Assembly (NCBI GenBank): GCA_020746105.1
Contig: CM036619.1
Coordinates: 5,176,561 to 5,240,560, forward strand
Reading direction: 5' to 3'
Source: Trogon surrucura
Lineage: Eukaryota; Chordata; Aves; Trogoniformes; Trogonidae
DNA: 64,000 nt
Shown: piece after piece, positions 1 to 12,262 of the stretch
How positions within the stretch are numbered: position 1 is the stretch's first letter
Layout: every line of letters starts with the position of its first letter
The notes under the pieces: model-generated
Database searches by the model: none
What the model was told of the DNA's origin: nothing
The model's input: the letters and a program-made list of their open reading frames with translations, nothing else
Made by a program: the position numbers and the translations under genes

Positions 1-11
1 AAAAAAAAAAA

Positions 12-345
12 TCACAGAATGGCTGAGATTAGAAGGTACCTCCAGTCGTCTTGTCCAATGCATGTATTCAAGCAGGGACACCTAAAGTCAGCTGCCCAAG
101 ATCAAGTCTAGACAGTTTTGGAGTATCTTTAAGGAGGGAGCCTCTACAGCCTCTCTGGGCAACCTGTGCCAGCACTCACAGAATTGCCTAGACTGGAAAA
201 GACCTTTAAGATCATCGAATCCAACCTCAGTCACCCTCAGAATAAAAAGTCTTCCCCAGTGTTCCAGGGGAACCTCCTGTGTTTCAGTCTGTGCCCTGTC
301 CATTCGGTTTGTGCCCATTACTGTTATCCTGTCGCTGGGCACCAC
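12..345 (-). repeat. CR1 LINE 3' fragment with an internal CR1 tail insertion
   Basis: The + strand shows the reverse complement of the CR1 3' end (TCACAGAATGGCTGAGATT, then the CTCTCTGGGCAACCTGTGCCAG block, then CCTGTCGCTGGGCACCAC). Between CTGTGCCAG and TCACCCTCAG lies a second copy of the tail signature (about 175-230: ACTGGAAAAGACC, ATCATCGAATCCAACC). A short CR1 3' end therefore interrupts the first copy. Confidence 0.8.
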
Positions 346-360
346 GCAAATAATAAGCAA

Positions 361-410
361 TAGGCACAAGCTGGAACATAAGAAATTGCAAAATTTCTAA
401 TATTAGGAAG
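361..410 (+). repeat. Short CR1 fragment, opposite orientation to its neighbour
   Basis: GGCACAAGCTGGAACATAAG followed by an AATATTAGGAAG-like block matches the CR1 segment GGTGCAAGCTGGAACATAGG seen at 11190-11240. It is in + orientation, directly after the minus-strand fragment, so the two may form a small inverted arrangement. It is short and diverged. Confidence 0.45.
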
Positions 411-647
411 ATTCTTGTTCACAAGGAGGCCACTCAAACACAAAAAGGTTGCTTGGAGATGTTGCAGAATCTGCATCTTTAGAGATCTGCTCAGAATTTG
501 ACTTGATGAAACCATAAACAACCTTCTGCAACTTAGCCCTGCATTGAGATTTCTTCTCAACTAAAGTATTCTGGATGACTTTATCTACTTCGCAAACACA
601 TCTTTCTTTGTGAAGGCCTTATTTGGTTATTTAAGGAAATGTAAACA

Positions 648-812
648 TTTGGAATGCAAATGGGAAGGGGTGGAGTCACCATCCCTGGAGGGGTTTAAGG
701 AGAGGCTGGATGTGACACTTGGTGCCCTGGTCTGGCCCATGTTGTGGTGTTGGGTCATAGGCTGGACTTGATGATCTCAGAGGGCTTTTCCAGCCTCAAC
801 AATTCTGTGATT
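648..812 (+). repeat. CR1 LINE 3' end
   Basis: GTGGAGTCACCATCCCTGG, GGTTTAAGGAGAGGCTGG and CTGGACTTGATGATCTCAGA lead to CAACAATTCTGTGATTT at the end. This is the same CR1 subtype as the 3' end at 51790-51950 (GGCACTTGGTGCCRTGGTCTGGC). Confidence 0.85.
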
Positions 813-2311
813 TGCCTAAAAATAAAGAAGCTTGTTTCATTTTCATCAGCTACCCTCACTGATCGCAATGGTATCAACTGTCGTAACAAAGATTTTGGCT
901 TAAGATAATGAAAAAAAATACATATATGTATTTGAAATATATATATATATTATATAGTATATATAATATATATAAAATATATGTATTATATATATAATAT
1001 ATATTTTTGGAATTGTATGTCTGAATTCATGACTATTGAATTCAGAAATCTGTTTTCAGAGAGTTTTCCTTTATTTGTGTGGAATGGTAGCTCATAGGGT
1101 TGTTAGTAACAAACGTGTAACCATCGTTTCCTTGTTTCAGTTACGTGGAGGTACATTAGAGTGAAGCTCAGCTCCAACAGTTCAGGCAGATGATCTCTGT
1201 GTGCTGCTGACTGCCATGCCTTCTTCGTATTTTTTTTTTTTCCCCTTGTAAAATGATTTTTGATTCTGCCCTTGCTTCGCGTACTTTGAATTCTAGGCAC
1301 GACTTCACGTTTTGTAGCAGCCTTTTCAAGATTTTTTACTGTTGTGTTTTTATTTGTAGTGTTACAGGGAGGAGGGAGGTCAAAAAATGTCATCCTGTCT
1401 GTCTCCTGTGTGCCACAGATGTTCATTTTCAGCTTCACGCAGGAAAAAAAAAATAAATTGAAATTCGCTCTGTGTGTGTGACAAAGTGTTTCTGAGGACA
1501 AGTGTTCAAATGCAATATTGTCAAGCTATTTTTAGCCAACTGCTGTCCCTATAGTGCTGTTTAAAGATTCAGCTCAGGCTGCTAATAGATATATTTATAA
1601 CCATTCTGTCAACTGCCGCAGCGTGAGTGCTGTTACAGATGATAATTCTATTCTTGGAAGCAGTGCCATGGTTACCATTCCCCTGGCTGCTCAAATAGAA
1701 GCTATACATCTGTACACACTTAGTAACATTTTAATATGCGAACACGTTTTTACACTGCGAGAAAGAGCAAAGCCAGATGTGATACTAAAAGAAGTAATAC
1801 AGGCAAAAAAAAAAACAAACATAAAGAAGTAAAATCGGTGTATTTGCTTGTTTAATAAAATCCTGTAACTTCAGTGTTACGCATTCTGAAGCCTGGGTGT
1901 GAAAGAAAATGTACGAGAGGTTTTTAACTGCCTTGTGCTGGGATTTATTTTAAATGTGAGCGATTCACTGCTGCTTGTTTCGCGCCAGATTGGTAATGTA
2001 TAGACACGTAAACACAGGGTGAGTGTGTGTAGACATGCTTTCAGTACTGTCAAAAGTCATTATGCTGGTGTTAAGGTTGGGGTTACGCTTTCTAAGATGT
2101 TCAGAATTCTACCAAATGAGAGATTCGTCTACTCGAAGGTGAAGTCTGATAGGAAAAGTTTCACGTGGCTTTACGTTTGTGTGTTGTGCTCCAAGTGCGG
2201 GTTCGTGAGATGCTCTTTCCTCTGGAAGCCTTCGGCAGCGCCTTCCCATGGCTGGGAGCAAGCACCTGGGGCTCTTCTGAGCCTGGATATCATGTAGAAG
2301 CCTTGAATTCT
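813..2311. other. Intron sequence, AT-rich
   Basis: A TA-rich simple repeat occupies about 930-1004 and a T run lies near 1229-1242. The rest shows no gene, CR1 or RNA signature. ORFs of 67-132 codons here have no recognisable domain and overlap on both strands. Confidence 0.6.
930..1004. repeat. (TA)n-type microsatellite
   Basis: Imperfect ATATAT/TATAAT tracts run for about 75 bp, with interruptions such as TATAGTATATATAATATATA. It is likely length-variable. Confidence 0.85.
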
Positions 2312-2600
2312 GGAATCATAGAATGAGTTGGGCTGGAAGGGCCGTTTTAAGGTCATCTAGTCCAACCCCCTGCAGGGAGCAGGGACATCTCTCACTAGAT
2401 CAGGTTGCTCAGAGCCCCATCCAGCCTGACCTTGAATGTCTCCAGGGATGGAGCCTCCACCACCTCTCTGGGCAACCTGTGCCAGGGCTTCACCACCCTC
2501 ACAGTGAGGAACTTCTTCCTGATACCTAGTCTAAATCTACCCTGCTCTGGTTTCAAACCATTGCTCCTCATCTTGTAGCTTACATGCTCTTGTAAAACAG
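2312..2600 (-). repeat. CR1 LINE 3' fragment
   Basis: Reading in reverse from the tail: GGAATCATAGAATGAGTTGG, GGTCATCTAGTCCAACCCCC, the CTCTCTGGGCAACCTGTGCC block, TGAGGAACTTCTTCCTGAT, and the block ending CTTGTAAAACAG. It is about 290 bp and truncated at its 5' end. The short ORFs on both strands here are fragments of decayed CR1 ORF2 or its antisense. Confidence 0.9.
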
Positions 2601-5279
2601 ACATTCCTTCATTTGGACCTAAAACCCAAGTGATCCAAGGTCCTGTAGCTTTCCTAGTCTCTGACTCTTTTGGGTAAATATTTGCTAAGCGATAATACAG
2701 AGTCTGGGCCTCAACTGCTTCATTTGCTTTGTCTAAGTACTGCGGAGGCTTTAAGTGAGAGTGACTGGCGTGAGGATATTAGGTTCCTCGTTTGAATAAA
2801 CTCCCTTTTAGTGGCTGCCCGGCTGTGCCCGCAGCGCTGCCACCTGCCTGACAAAGGGACTGGAAAAGAGAATGTAGAGCTGCCTGGTAGGGGAGCTGTC
2901 AGGGCTTCGGAGGGTTTTTTGTTTGTTTGCCTTTTGTTTTTGCTCTTAGATTTGCAGGGAATTGTAGGGCCATGAGTAGCAATAAAAGGCTTTAAATAAT
3001 GCTGTTTCGGGGATGATGTGCTATGATCCACCATGCTGGGAAAGACATGACCTCGTCTAGTTTTCCTCTGTTGCTCCTGTGGAGTTGGAGAAAGGGCTTT
3101 TGTGAATCATGGGAAGCAGTGGTTGATTTTTCTTTGCCTTTAAATTCGTTAGGAACAGGTCAAAAAAAGAGCTGTCTTGACTTTTATACAACTACTATAA
3201 TCATAAAAAGATCAATATGGTTTTTTAATACATCGTTGTCATTGACCGTATCAGTGTTCTGCTAGACGTGGACGTGAATTACAGATCGTGCCTGCCTGAA
3301 AATTGAAAATAAACTGAACTTTGTTGTTGTAGGAAGATTTGTGGAAAGATTCTTGGTTTAAGGAAGATAACATCAGTATTACTGATCTCTTCAGCTGTGG
3401 GAATTACGAGGTGAAGTTTTAAAATAATGAAAGTGACGTTTCTTTTCTAATGTCCGTAATTTAAATAGTAAATTCATTGGTACTAAATGGTGGGAAGGCC
3501 AGGAGAATAGACAAGTTCAACATGGAGCAAGAGAAATGGAGAAATTTTTTTTCTACTGTCTTGATGATCCAAGTGCTGTGTGTGCGCTAAAAGCTTTTGT
3601 GGCTCAGAATAAATGAAAGTACTGATCCTTTAGTTGCCTTGCTTGTCATATTCCTCTCTAAACAGATACTGTTGTCCGTTGTAGGATGCAGTCTGGTTTG
3701 TTCCGGTAAAATATACCTTACGTTAAGGTTAACCGTGAGTGTCAAGACAACAGTGCCTCATGTAGCCAAAGGATTTTGTTACAAGATAAGTGTTCACAAG
3801 TCATCTAGTAAATCAGAAGTCATCTTACTCGTATATCTTAAAATACAAAAGCCAAGTTTGTTTGGTTTGGCTGCTTAGAGGAAATTTTCTATTTGTTATG
3901 TTTTTTCATTTTTTTTTTACTGGTCAGTTAAGTGGGCTTTGTCAAATCTGAGGAGTTAATGTAGTGGCTCATTACTTAATTTACTTTTTTTGCACACTTT
4001 TCAGTAAAGCTTTCAAAAAGCCTTGAAGTAATGTGAGTGTTTTTATGTAGATGATAGAGCAATTACTAGTTTTACTGGTGTTCTTGAGGGCAACTTCTGT
4101 CATAACCCATGCAAGCAAGCAGTCTGTGCCTTCTAATTGCGAAGGGGACAAGGAATGAATAAATATGAATCCAAATTCTTTTCCTAGATTTGTTTAAATT
4201 TTGCGCCAGAAATATGAATCATGCTACAACTTGTCTTTCTAGTTTAGTATTGGAATTGCGATGTACCCGATTGTGTCTACAAATGAAGCGATTATCCAGC
4301 TTGTATTGTGAATGTGAAATCCTTCAGGCAAAATTGCATTTAAAAAAGACTAAAGGCCAGCACGAGGTGGACTGAACATGGCTTGATATGCTCAGAATGT
4401 GTACTCCTTAGAAATTGTGTGTGCTTCCTAGAATGCACAAGAGGCTTAGGTGTTGGGTAAGGTGTTGTGTAAAAATTAAGAGAGCAAATAAACTTATATC
4501 CTGGTTTTGCACTTGTCTTCAGATAGAGAAAGAAGAAGCAGGAAAAGTGTCGTTCCGGTCTTTATTAGTGATTTGACTTCTATGAAAAGAAAAAGTAATT
4601 GAGTGGTAGGAGAAGAGTTTTTACACGATATATACCCTAAAGCCTGTTACACCTGCTACTCTTAATCATTTAATGCTATCAACACTGTATTGTGTATTAC
4701 AGTGAAGGTGACTGTGATTAAAGCTGCCCATGTTCCAAAAGTGCTTGGAATAAAAGTATAAGAGGATTCTGCAATGTGAAGGGTCTATAGGCTTATAGTT
4801 TATGAACTGCTGAGTAGGAAAATGTGAGTGAATGGTCAAAACAAACTTTATCAGACAATGAAGAACCTCACTGTGCTGGCTGTTGGCTAGTCATGCCCAA
4901 AGTTCTGACTATATATGCCTGTATAAATTACTGGGGATATCTCTACACCTCTCTGTGTATGTATGTATTTGTGTACACCTAGAAACAAGTGGACGATCTT
5001 GGTGTTTGGTCCTGAAAAAGAAAAAAAATGGCTGAAGGTGATGTTACAGTAAAAACCAAAAATTTTTAAAGATTATGTTGGAGAGCATGAAAAAATGTGA
5101 TGGTAAAGTGGAGAACGTTTTAGAAAAAAATTATCTTACGGTTTTGTAACAGTCCATAAATGGCATCCAGATGTATTTTTTTTGTAATGGTGCAATTTCT
5201 GTTTTCAGGTCTGATGGTAGCTGTGATGTTTTTAATATTGAAGGAACAAAAGCATGTTTGAGACTGGTGACTCAGGAAG
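2601..5279. other. Intron sequence without recognised genes or repeats
   Basis: This is AT-rich unique-looking sequence. 2800-2860 is slightly GC-richer. No CR1 tail, LTR end or splice-flanked coding block was seen. Confidence 0.55.
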
Positions 5280-5795
5280 GCTTCTGATGACTGGAAAAAA
5301 GTTCATGTTGTGCCCATCTAAAGGAAAGATGAGGGAGATTCAGGGTTGCATAGGCTGCTCAGCCTCATTTCAGTTTCTGAAAAGGTAATGGAGCTTTTTC
5401 CAAACGTGAAAGACAAGAACATAATTGAGCACAGTCAATGTGGACTTAATCAGCATCAGCTCAACCTTGAGCAGCCTGATTGCCGTCCTGGATCAAACGG
5501 CTGGTTCTTTGACAGTCCTGTTCAATATCGTTCGTTATCGACAATCCCGATGGTGGAGCAGAATGCATCCTCAGCAAATCTGTGGATGACACTGAGTGTT
5601 GGGGAGACACTGTAAGTGGTAGAGATTGAGTCCGGAAGTGCCATGGGAAACGTGAGGTTGGGGCCAGTAGGAATTTCAGAAGCTCAACAAGGAAAAGCAA
5701 AATTCTTCTGACAAAATGATGTTTGAGGTCACAGTGGATGCCAGGTTTAATATGAACCAAGAGTGTGGCCTCGCTGGGAATAAGGGACAGCTGTG
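5280..5795 (+). repeat. Decayed CR1 reverse-transcriptase fragment
   Basis: GATGACTGGAAAAAAGTTC, TTGTGCCCATCTAAAGGAAAG and AAAAGGTAATGGAGC mark the CR1 RT region just before its central motifs. Further on, GTTCAATATCGTTCG followed by TCAGCAAATCTGTGGATGAC is the CR1 segment that normally encodes FNIFINDL and KFADDT. An AGAAGCTCAACAAGG block follows. The frame is broken many times and both ends are missing. It looks older than the copy at 10408 because few 20-mers remain intact. Confidence 0.75.
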
Positions 5796-8700
5796 CTTGA
5801 TTCTATGCGTCACGGAGTATTACGGAGTCCTTCGTGGGGGTAAAACAAGTTAGATCGTTAAGTTCTCAAACATATTTCATCTACTTCCTCCTAACATGCA
5901 GAAATCACTCTAGTTCTATTGCTTAATAATATTATATTAGTAACAGAAGATGTAAAGCATGAGTGCTTTATTCAGTTTCACTGGCCGTAGGAGATGATTG
6001 CCAGATATTCACATTATCTTACTTTGGCAGAACCATGCTTCAATTATACCCTTTTTCTTCTCTCCCAGGCAAGTGAGTTGTTTGAAGCAGTTGTTTCTTC
6101 TCTTCCAGAAGTTTTCCTGTGGAATTTTTTTAGATTCCTGCCAACGTTGCCTTTTCTGTGAGACTGCAAAGGAGGTTGTGACAGATTGGTTTGCAGTTTC
6201 ATCAATATGGTGCTAATATTCGTTTTTGCATCTCCCTTTTATGAAACACAGATGGTCAGGTTTTTGAGATGATCAGTATGTGATTGAAATTGGGTTTTGG
6301 CTAACAGCTTGTTGGCTGAAACTCATCCGAAGCAGATGACACTAGTTGACTAAGGGGAAAAGATGAGAAGTAGAAATTTTCTTTCTTCAAAAAGGTGTAG
6401 CTGCATTTAGTTGTTGAGATGTGTGATGCTTGGCTTATATTGTTGCTTTTGCTTTTCAGATATAAAGAAAGAAGAGCCCTCGAGTTGCATTGCCTAATAT
6501 TAATTTAAAATGCAGTTCTCTGCTTTTATTTACTGATGAGATGCTGGCTTTAGCTGACGATGTCAAATGTCAGCTTTGTGGCTTTATCTTCAAATATACT
6601 GAAATTCCAGTTACCAGAAGTGTGTCTGTGATCTGACACGTACCTTCCTCTGTTCAATATTCTGAATAGGAAACATTATATATAGTCTTTTGGAAAGGAC
6701 ATTACCTTTCAGAATGGTTTTTATTTCTGTTTGAAGTCCTAAAACCAACTTTATATATCTCACTTTCCCATTCTCTTGACTGGGAACAGACAGAATTTGT
6801 AGGATATAGTTTATAGATTGAGAGTAAGGAGGAACATGACTTTCACCGCACAGATATGGACTATGCTCTTGGATGTTCTACCTAACATCCCAAAGGTGTT
6901 TTTCTTCATCCTGGCCTGCTAAAGCAGATTAGGGACTATTAGATCAGATTTCTTTGCGGTCACTAATTATGGCATTCTCAAAACTTTTGCCTATACATCC
7001 TCCAATAGTGACATTTAGATTTTGACATCCGCATCATCTCATCCCGAAACCTCAAATCCCCTGCTACACTTTTTCATAGCAGTACTTGGGACTCTTCTAT
7101 TGCAAGAGAAATCCTACAAATGATTGTTGAATCATAGAATCATAGTTTCGGACAATTATCCCACCGTCCCCATTCCTTATAGTTTCAAGAACCCATCATT
7201 AGCAAGTTCTTGTTTGTCTGAAAGTGTGTGGTCTGTATGCTGTATCAATAGTTAAGAGAAGGTAATTTTTACTAGATTCCTTACAAGGACTCATCATGAT
7301 TTTTAGACTGTCAGTTTTGGGATCATCAGTGGTAGCACTGCTGATGGAAGCTGAATGCTCCACTATGAGACCAAGGAGTAAGCTTTCTTCAGAACACTGT
7401 GAGTCATAAAAATAAAGGACTAATTTTCACAGCCTTAACGTGAGGGCATCCATCTTCTTCCTTGATGAAAGAAAAGCCAAGAATACTCTATCTGTTCAAA
7501 AGTGCTGTGTAAGCACATCAGTGCAAAGAGTATTTGTTTTACCAAGGTGAAAGTAATTTATTTGACACAGCAACATTACTTTTTAAAGAAGACGGAAGTT
7601 TCTACAAGGTTAAACAAAGTAGGCTTGTCCAGCATCTACGACAAAAAATTACTTATTTCACAATCCAGAAATCTTCTGGATTTCTTGTGGCCTACAGTGT
7701 CCTAGTGGATGCTGAAAGCTTTTTGTCCTCCGTTAGAAGAAAGACTGCAATTGAGAGATGTCTTTGGTTTGTGTAAGTAAGACTTTGTTCACTTATTGGT
7801 CAGGCAGCCTGTATTAAAATCCACCATAACATTCTCTTGCTGGTCCCCCTTCAATCTCGGCTGGTCATTCTTTCTGTAACAGAGCTCCATGTATTTAAGC
7901 CTTTGTATTCAAGTTTTTTCTCTCCATTTTGCCCGCTCCGCGTTTCTTTCTCCAAGTGCCTACTCCCGTTTATAGCTACACCCTGGCTGTGTGAGCTAGC
8001 CCACAATGCCTCTATTTATTGCTAGGCACAAACTTCTAATCCTTTCTGCTTCTTTTCCAGGATGAGTATGTTTGTCTACAGGTGCTTGTTACAGACCCCT
8101 GGTTGTGCTTCTTTCTCAAGGGCAACGCAAAATCCTTCTTTGATACCCTGTTCCGTACTTGTTTTTTATCTATTGTCCAGTCACCCGCCTCTCTTCAGGC
8201 TTTGGTCTCCATCCCACTGGGAACCTAGCTTAGAAGCATTCCTCTCAAGGGTGAAGAGTTCATTGGCAAAGGTGGGCTTGCCTTGATTCATCAGGCAGAT
8301 CCAGTGTCTGTAAAGACATTTGCCTTCCTACTTCTCAGCTACTCTATATTCTTACCATGTGACTGTATTGCACAGCATCTGATGAGACAGGACTGTCTTG
8401 ACCCCGATGGCAGGATTTCCCTACAGTGTTTTAAAAGTGCTTCTTTGCAGCTGTCTGTTGAACCATTTTTTCTGTGAGGAAACCCTTTTGTCTTATCTCA
8501 TGTACCTTGATTCCTTAAGTGCCTTTTAGGAAGGTTTTGGAAATTTTGGACATACTCATCCTTATTCATGTTGACGTTGACGTCCTTGGAGAATGGATTT
8601 GGTGGGCATTTTTTTCCGACCTTAAAAAACATGTGAGCATTTGTGATGTATCACTTCAATCCGTTTGTCCAATAATTTTGTTTTTCGTTGTGATTCCTTC

Positions 8701-8902
8701 CTCTTTGGCAGTATAGAAGTCATTTCCAGATCTGTTATTTTCGTTATCGTTTGCTGAGAATCTCCTTCCTTTAAAAAGAAAGAAAAGGTGCGTTGAATAT
8801 CCTGTTTTGCCCATAGTTTATGTGAGGAGTTCAGCAGTTTGCTACCTGAGTACATGTAGGTCTCTAGTATGAGTTCCACTGTGGCAATTTAGAAACAAGA
8901 AA
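5796..8902. other. Intron sequence without recognised genes
   Basis: Unique-looking sequence. 7127-7146 carries a bare TCATAGAATCATAG motif like a CR1 tail but no CR1 body follows. 7830-8300 is pyrimidine-rich on this strand. Overlapping ORFs of 60-80 codons here have no recognised domain. Confidence 0.55.
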
Positions 8903-9110
8903 ATCATAGAATGGTTTGGGTTGGAAGGGACCTCTGAAGATCATCTATCCCACCGCCCCTGCCATGGGCAGGGAAACCTTCCACTAGACCAGCTTGGTCA
9001 AAGCCCTGTCTGACCTGGTCCTAAACACTTCCAATGATGGAGCTTTCTGGTTCTGGTCTCTCAGCACCCTCATTATAAAGAACTTCTTATTTATGTCCAA
9101 TCTTAATTCT
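8903..9110 (-). repeat. CR1 LINE 3' fragment
   Basis: ATCATAGAATGGTTTGGGTT, GAAGATCATCTATCCCACC, GCCATGGGCAGGGAAACC and the CATTATAAAGAACTTCTT block are the reverse complement of the CR1 tail. About 210 bp, 5' truncated. Confidence 0.88.
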
Positions 9111-10407
9111 AAAGACACATCCTATATAAAGGAAGTCTAATACATATAAAAAAAAATAAATATTGCCCATCCACTGAATGGTCTGTCAGCCATTAAGAGA
9201 TATGCCAGAGAATTCTCATACGTATGTGTTGACTAATCTTTCTTCTTCTTTACCTCCGTGCAATATGAATGATTAAAAAAATGCTATCGAGTCGTGTTTA
9301 AAATGGTATGTGCTAGAAATGCTAAAAACCTTTTTGATCTGATATTTTTTCAGAAATGGAATTTAAAAATTGGAAACATAACCGAGGTCCGTGTAAGTGG
9401 TGAAAAAAAGTAGAAGGGAATATTCTTAAAACTTTAAAAAAAAAGCCCTCACCCCAAAAAACGACAGATTTTTTGTGTTCAGAGTTACCTGTAAAGAAAG
9501 TTATTTTATGACCTAATTACAATAAGGGAAATCACAGGAGATAATGAAAATTACTTTTTGCTTGACTGTTCTTACATTTGTGTGTATTGCTCTGCCTTTT
9601 AACTGTATTTGTTTGCATACATCGGTGGTAACATTTATAATAGTGGCACTTTTTTTAAAGGAAGGCTTGAGGGAGAAATGCCACGCTTGTCAGTGAATGA
9701 TAAACGTATCGAATAAAGGTTAATTACTTTATGATTCACAAAATAGCTGAAAGCACAGAAGAATGCACCATGGAGACTAACTTCAAAGCAGCATCAGAGC
9801 TGACCTTAAATCCTGGCAGAAATAGTGAAAAAGCAGTTTTCTAGGCTAAGAATTAATGAAGTAACAGAGCTGTGGTAGTGTGCTCTATTTGAGGATCTTT
9901 TGGTATCTTTTGTATACGGAGCAATAAGTTTTGTCTCATATCTGGGAGGTTTTTGTGCAAGAATGATCAGGCAAATACCAGTTACATCTCTGTATGTACT
10001 TAATAACAGTATTATTGTATCCTCTTGAAAGTTGTGTGGTTATTTTTCTACTATATAGGTTTTGGTAATTAAAAAAACAGGTAGGAAAAGACAGGGTCAC
10101 AGCTCTGGATCAACATTCACATCTTCAGACTACTCAGAATGTTAAGTCATTAACCCTTAAAGATTAAATTAATACTGTTTTTAAAATATTTGACATGAAA
10201 AACTCACATGCTAGTTACGATGGTTCTATTGGTCATTCATTGACTAGAAGTTGTAGAATTGGTAGTTAATGTTCCCAGTCAGATTAGATTTTTCTTTTTA
10301 CATTTTAGATTCACGAGATGCTTCCTGGTACTTGATGTTTCCTTGATCTTATGATTGTTTAGCTCAGTAATATGTTCAAAGGTTAGAACTTTGTTGTTGA
10401 AGGGATG
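9111..10407. other. Intron sequence, A/T-rich, nothing recognised
   Basis: No ORF with a recognisable domain, no repeat tail and no RNA gene was seen. Several A runs are present (9149-9158, 9436-9445). Confidence 0.55.
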
Positions 10408-11437
10408 AAGCCAGAGAGTTGTGGTCAATGGGGCTGAGTCTGGCTGGATGCCTGTGTCTAGTGGGGTCCCTCAGGGGTCAGTGCTCGGGCCGGTGCTGTT
10501 CAATATATTTATCAATGATCTGGATGAGGGATTGGAGAGTGTTGTCAGCAAGTTTGCTGATGATACAAAATTGGGAGGAGTGGTTGACACACCAGAAGGC
10601 TGTGCAGCCATTCAGAGAGACCTGGACAGGCTGGAGGGCTGGGCGGGGAGAAATCTGATGAAGTTCAACAAGGGCAAGTGTAGAGTTTTGCACTTGGGAA
10701 AGAATAACCCATGTGCCAGTATAGGTTGGGGACTGCCCTGCTGGAGAGCAGCGCAGGGGAAAGGGACCTGGGGGTTCTAGTGGACAGCAGGATGACCATG
10801 AGCCAGCAATGTGCCCTCGTGGCCAAGAAGGCCAATGGCACCCTGGGGTGTGTTAGAAGGGGAGTAGCAAGTAGGTCAAGAGAGGTCCTCCTTCCCCTCT
10901 ACTCTGCCCTGGTGAGGCCACATCTGGAATATTGTGTCCAGTTCTGGGCCCCTCAGTTCAAGAAGGACAGGGAGCTGCTTGAGAGAGTCCAGCACAGAAC
11001 CACAAAGATGATGAAGGGAGTGGAACATCTCCCTTCTGAGGAAAGGCTGAAGGAGCTCGGTCTCTTTAGCTTGGAGAAGAGGAGGCTGAGGGGTGACCTC
11101 ATAAATGTTTATAAGTATGTCAAGGGGGAGTGTCAGGAGGATGGAGCCAGGCTCTTTTCAGCTGTGTCCATTGACAGGACAAGGGGCAATGGGTGCAAGC
11201 TGGAACATAGGAGGTTCCATAAAAATATTAGAAAAAACTTTTTCACAGTGAGGGTGACAGAGCCCTGGCACAGGCTGCCCAGGGAGGTTTGTGGAGTCTC
11301 CTTCTCTGGAGACATTCAAAACTCGCCTGGATGCGTTCCTGTGCGCTCTGCTGTAGGTGATCCTGCTCTGGCAGGGGGTTGGACTAGATGATCTTTTGAG
11401 GTCCCTTCCAACCTCTAATATTCTGTCATTCTGTGAA
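10408..11437 (+). repeat. CR1 LINE, about 1.03 kb, RT C-terminal half to 3' end
   Basis: CR1 is a non-LTR retrotransposon that copies itself by target-primed reverse transcription. This copy starts in the RT domain and is 5' truncated. The frame from 10421 shows [22 protein letters not shown] and the catalytic-type [10 protein letters not shown] motif. The reading then shifts to another frame from about 10711, covering [47 protein letters not shown] and [11 protein letters not shown], so the ORF is frameshifted and dead. The 3' end is GACTAGATGATCTTTTGAGG then TTCTGTCATTCTGTGA. It is the best-preserved long CR1 in the window and is in sense with TRAPPC9. Confidence 0.95.
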
Positions 11438-11904
11438 CTTGAAAAATGGCAGATTTGCTCACAAACAGTGGATTACTGATGCGGAGACAGCTTTACTACA
11501 AAATGTTTCTCGTTATGCTTTACTCTGTCTTCTTGGGTCTCATTAAGAGCCAAGGTTATCGGTGCTGTAGCTGCTGAACACATTGAAGTTCTCTTTGCGG
11601 CTGATATCTGAAAGTCGGTGAAACCTAAATTATTTTAAAATTCCTGGTTAACAGAAAGCGAATGTGCTGTTCTTTTATGTGTATGTCATTAGAATAAAAT
11701 AGTTTCGGTTAATAATACTGCTTTATGATAAGCTTATTTTTTTATCAGCACCTTTTAAAGAAACTTCCTATGCTGCATGAAGTAGTTTCTAGGCAAAAGG
11801 ATGATTTCACTTAGCTTGTACTCAATTTCATTACTTCTTAAAGAAATATTCTTGCTGCAGTTAATAAATCTTCCTGTCTGTGTTTGTACGAGAGATGCGA
11901 AACA

Positions 11905-12010
11905 AATCACCGAAAATAGAGCTGGGAGGGACTTTAAGAGAACATCTAGTCCCTGTCTTTCTGCGTCAGGTTACAGAGAAGTGATACCGAGGCCATCCTG
12001 GCGATGGAAA
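11905..12010 (-). repeat. Ancient CR1-like 3' fragment
   Basis: AAATAGAGCTGGGAGGGACT, AGAACATCTAGTCCCTG and GAGGCCATCCTGGCGATGG resemble, from memory, the older amniote CR1 3' consensus (GAGCTGGRAGGGACCTC..., GACCATCCCTGACAG). It differs from the young tails elsewhere in the window. Only about 100 bp is recognisable. Confidence 0.5.
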
Positions 12011-12220
12011 TTCCACATCTGTATTTAATCATCTCTGGCTATTGGGGACAGCTATACAAAGATTTTCCTTTATTTCTGTTCTAGTTCTTCCTTTTCATAG
12101 TTTTTTTTTTCTTAAATCCCCATCAGAAACTGTTCCTGTCCTTGTTGCATCAAACTTGTAATTACTTAGAAAATGGTATTCGATCTTTTCTATCAGAACT
12201 CTTTGCATCTTACAAGTTAG

Positions 12221-12262
12221 GAGAAGGGTCTTAATTCAAAAGAGAAGGGTTTTAATTCAAAA
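12221..12262. repeat. 21-bp direct tandem duplication
   Basis: Two adjacent copies of GAGAAGGGTYTTAATTCAAAA occur, at 12221-12241 and 12242-12262, differing at one position (C/T). Confidence 0.9.

Noticed and set aside
5346..5615. 89-codon ORF as a gene
   Set aside because: It lies in a decayed CR1 RT region and is out of the ancestral frame for parts of its length.
7127..7150. TCATAGAATCATAG as a CR1 copy
   Set aside because: Only the tail motif is present; no CR1 body follows, so it is too short to call.
8052..8100. CTTCTTTTCCAG followed by a short open stretch as an exon
   Set aside because: No recognisable peptide and no conserved match to TRAPPC9; pyrimidine-rich introns give such sites often.
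10421..11391. Two good-looking ORFs (119 and 226 codons) as a host gene
   Set aside because: They contain CR1 reverse-transcriptase blocks ([25 protein letters not shown]) in two different frames; this is a dead, 5'-truncated CR1.
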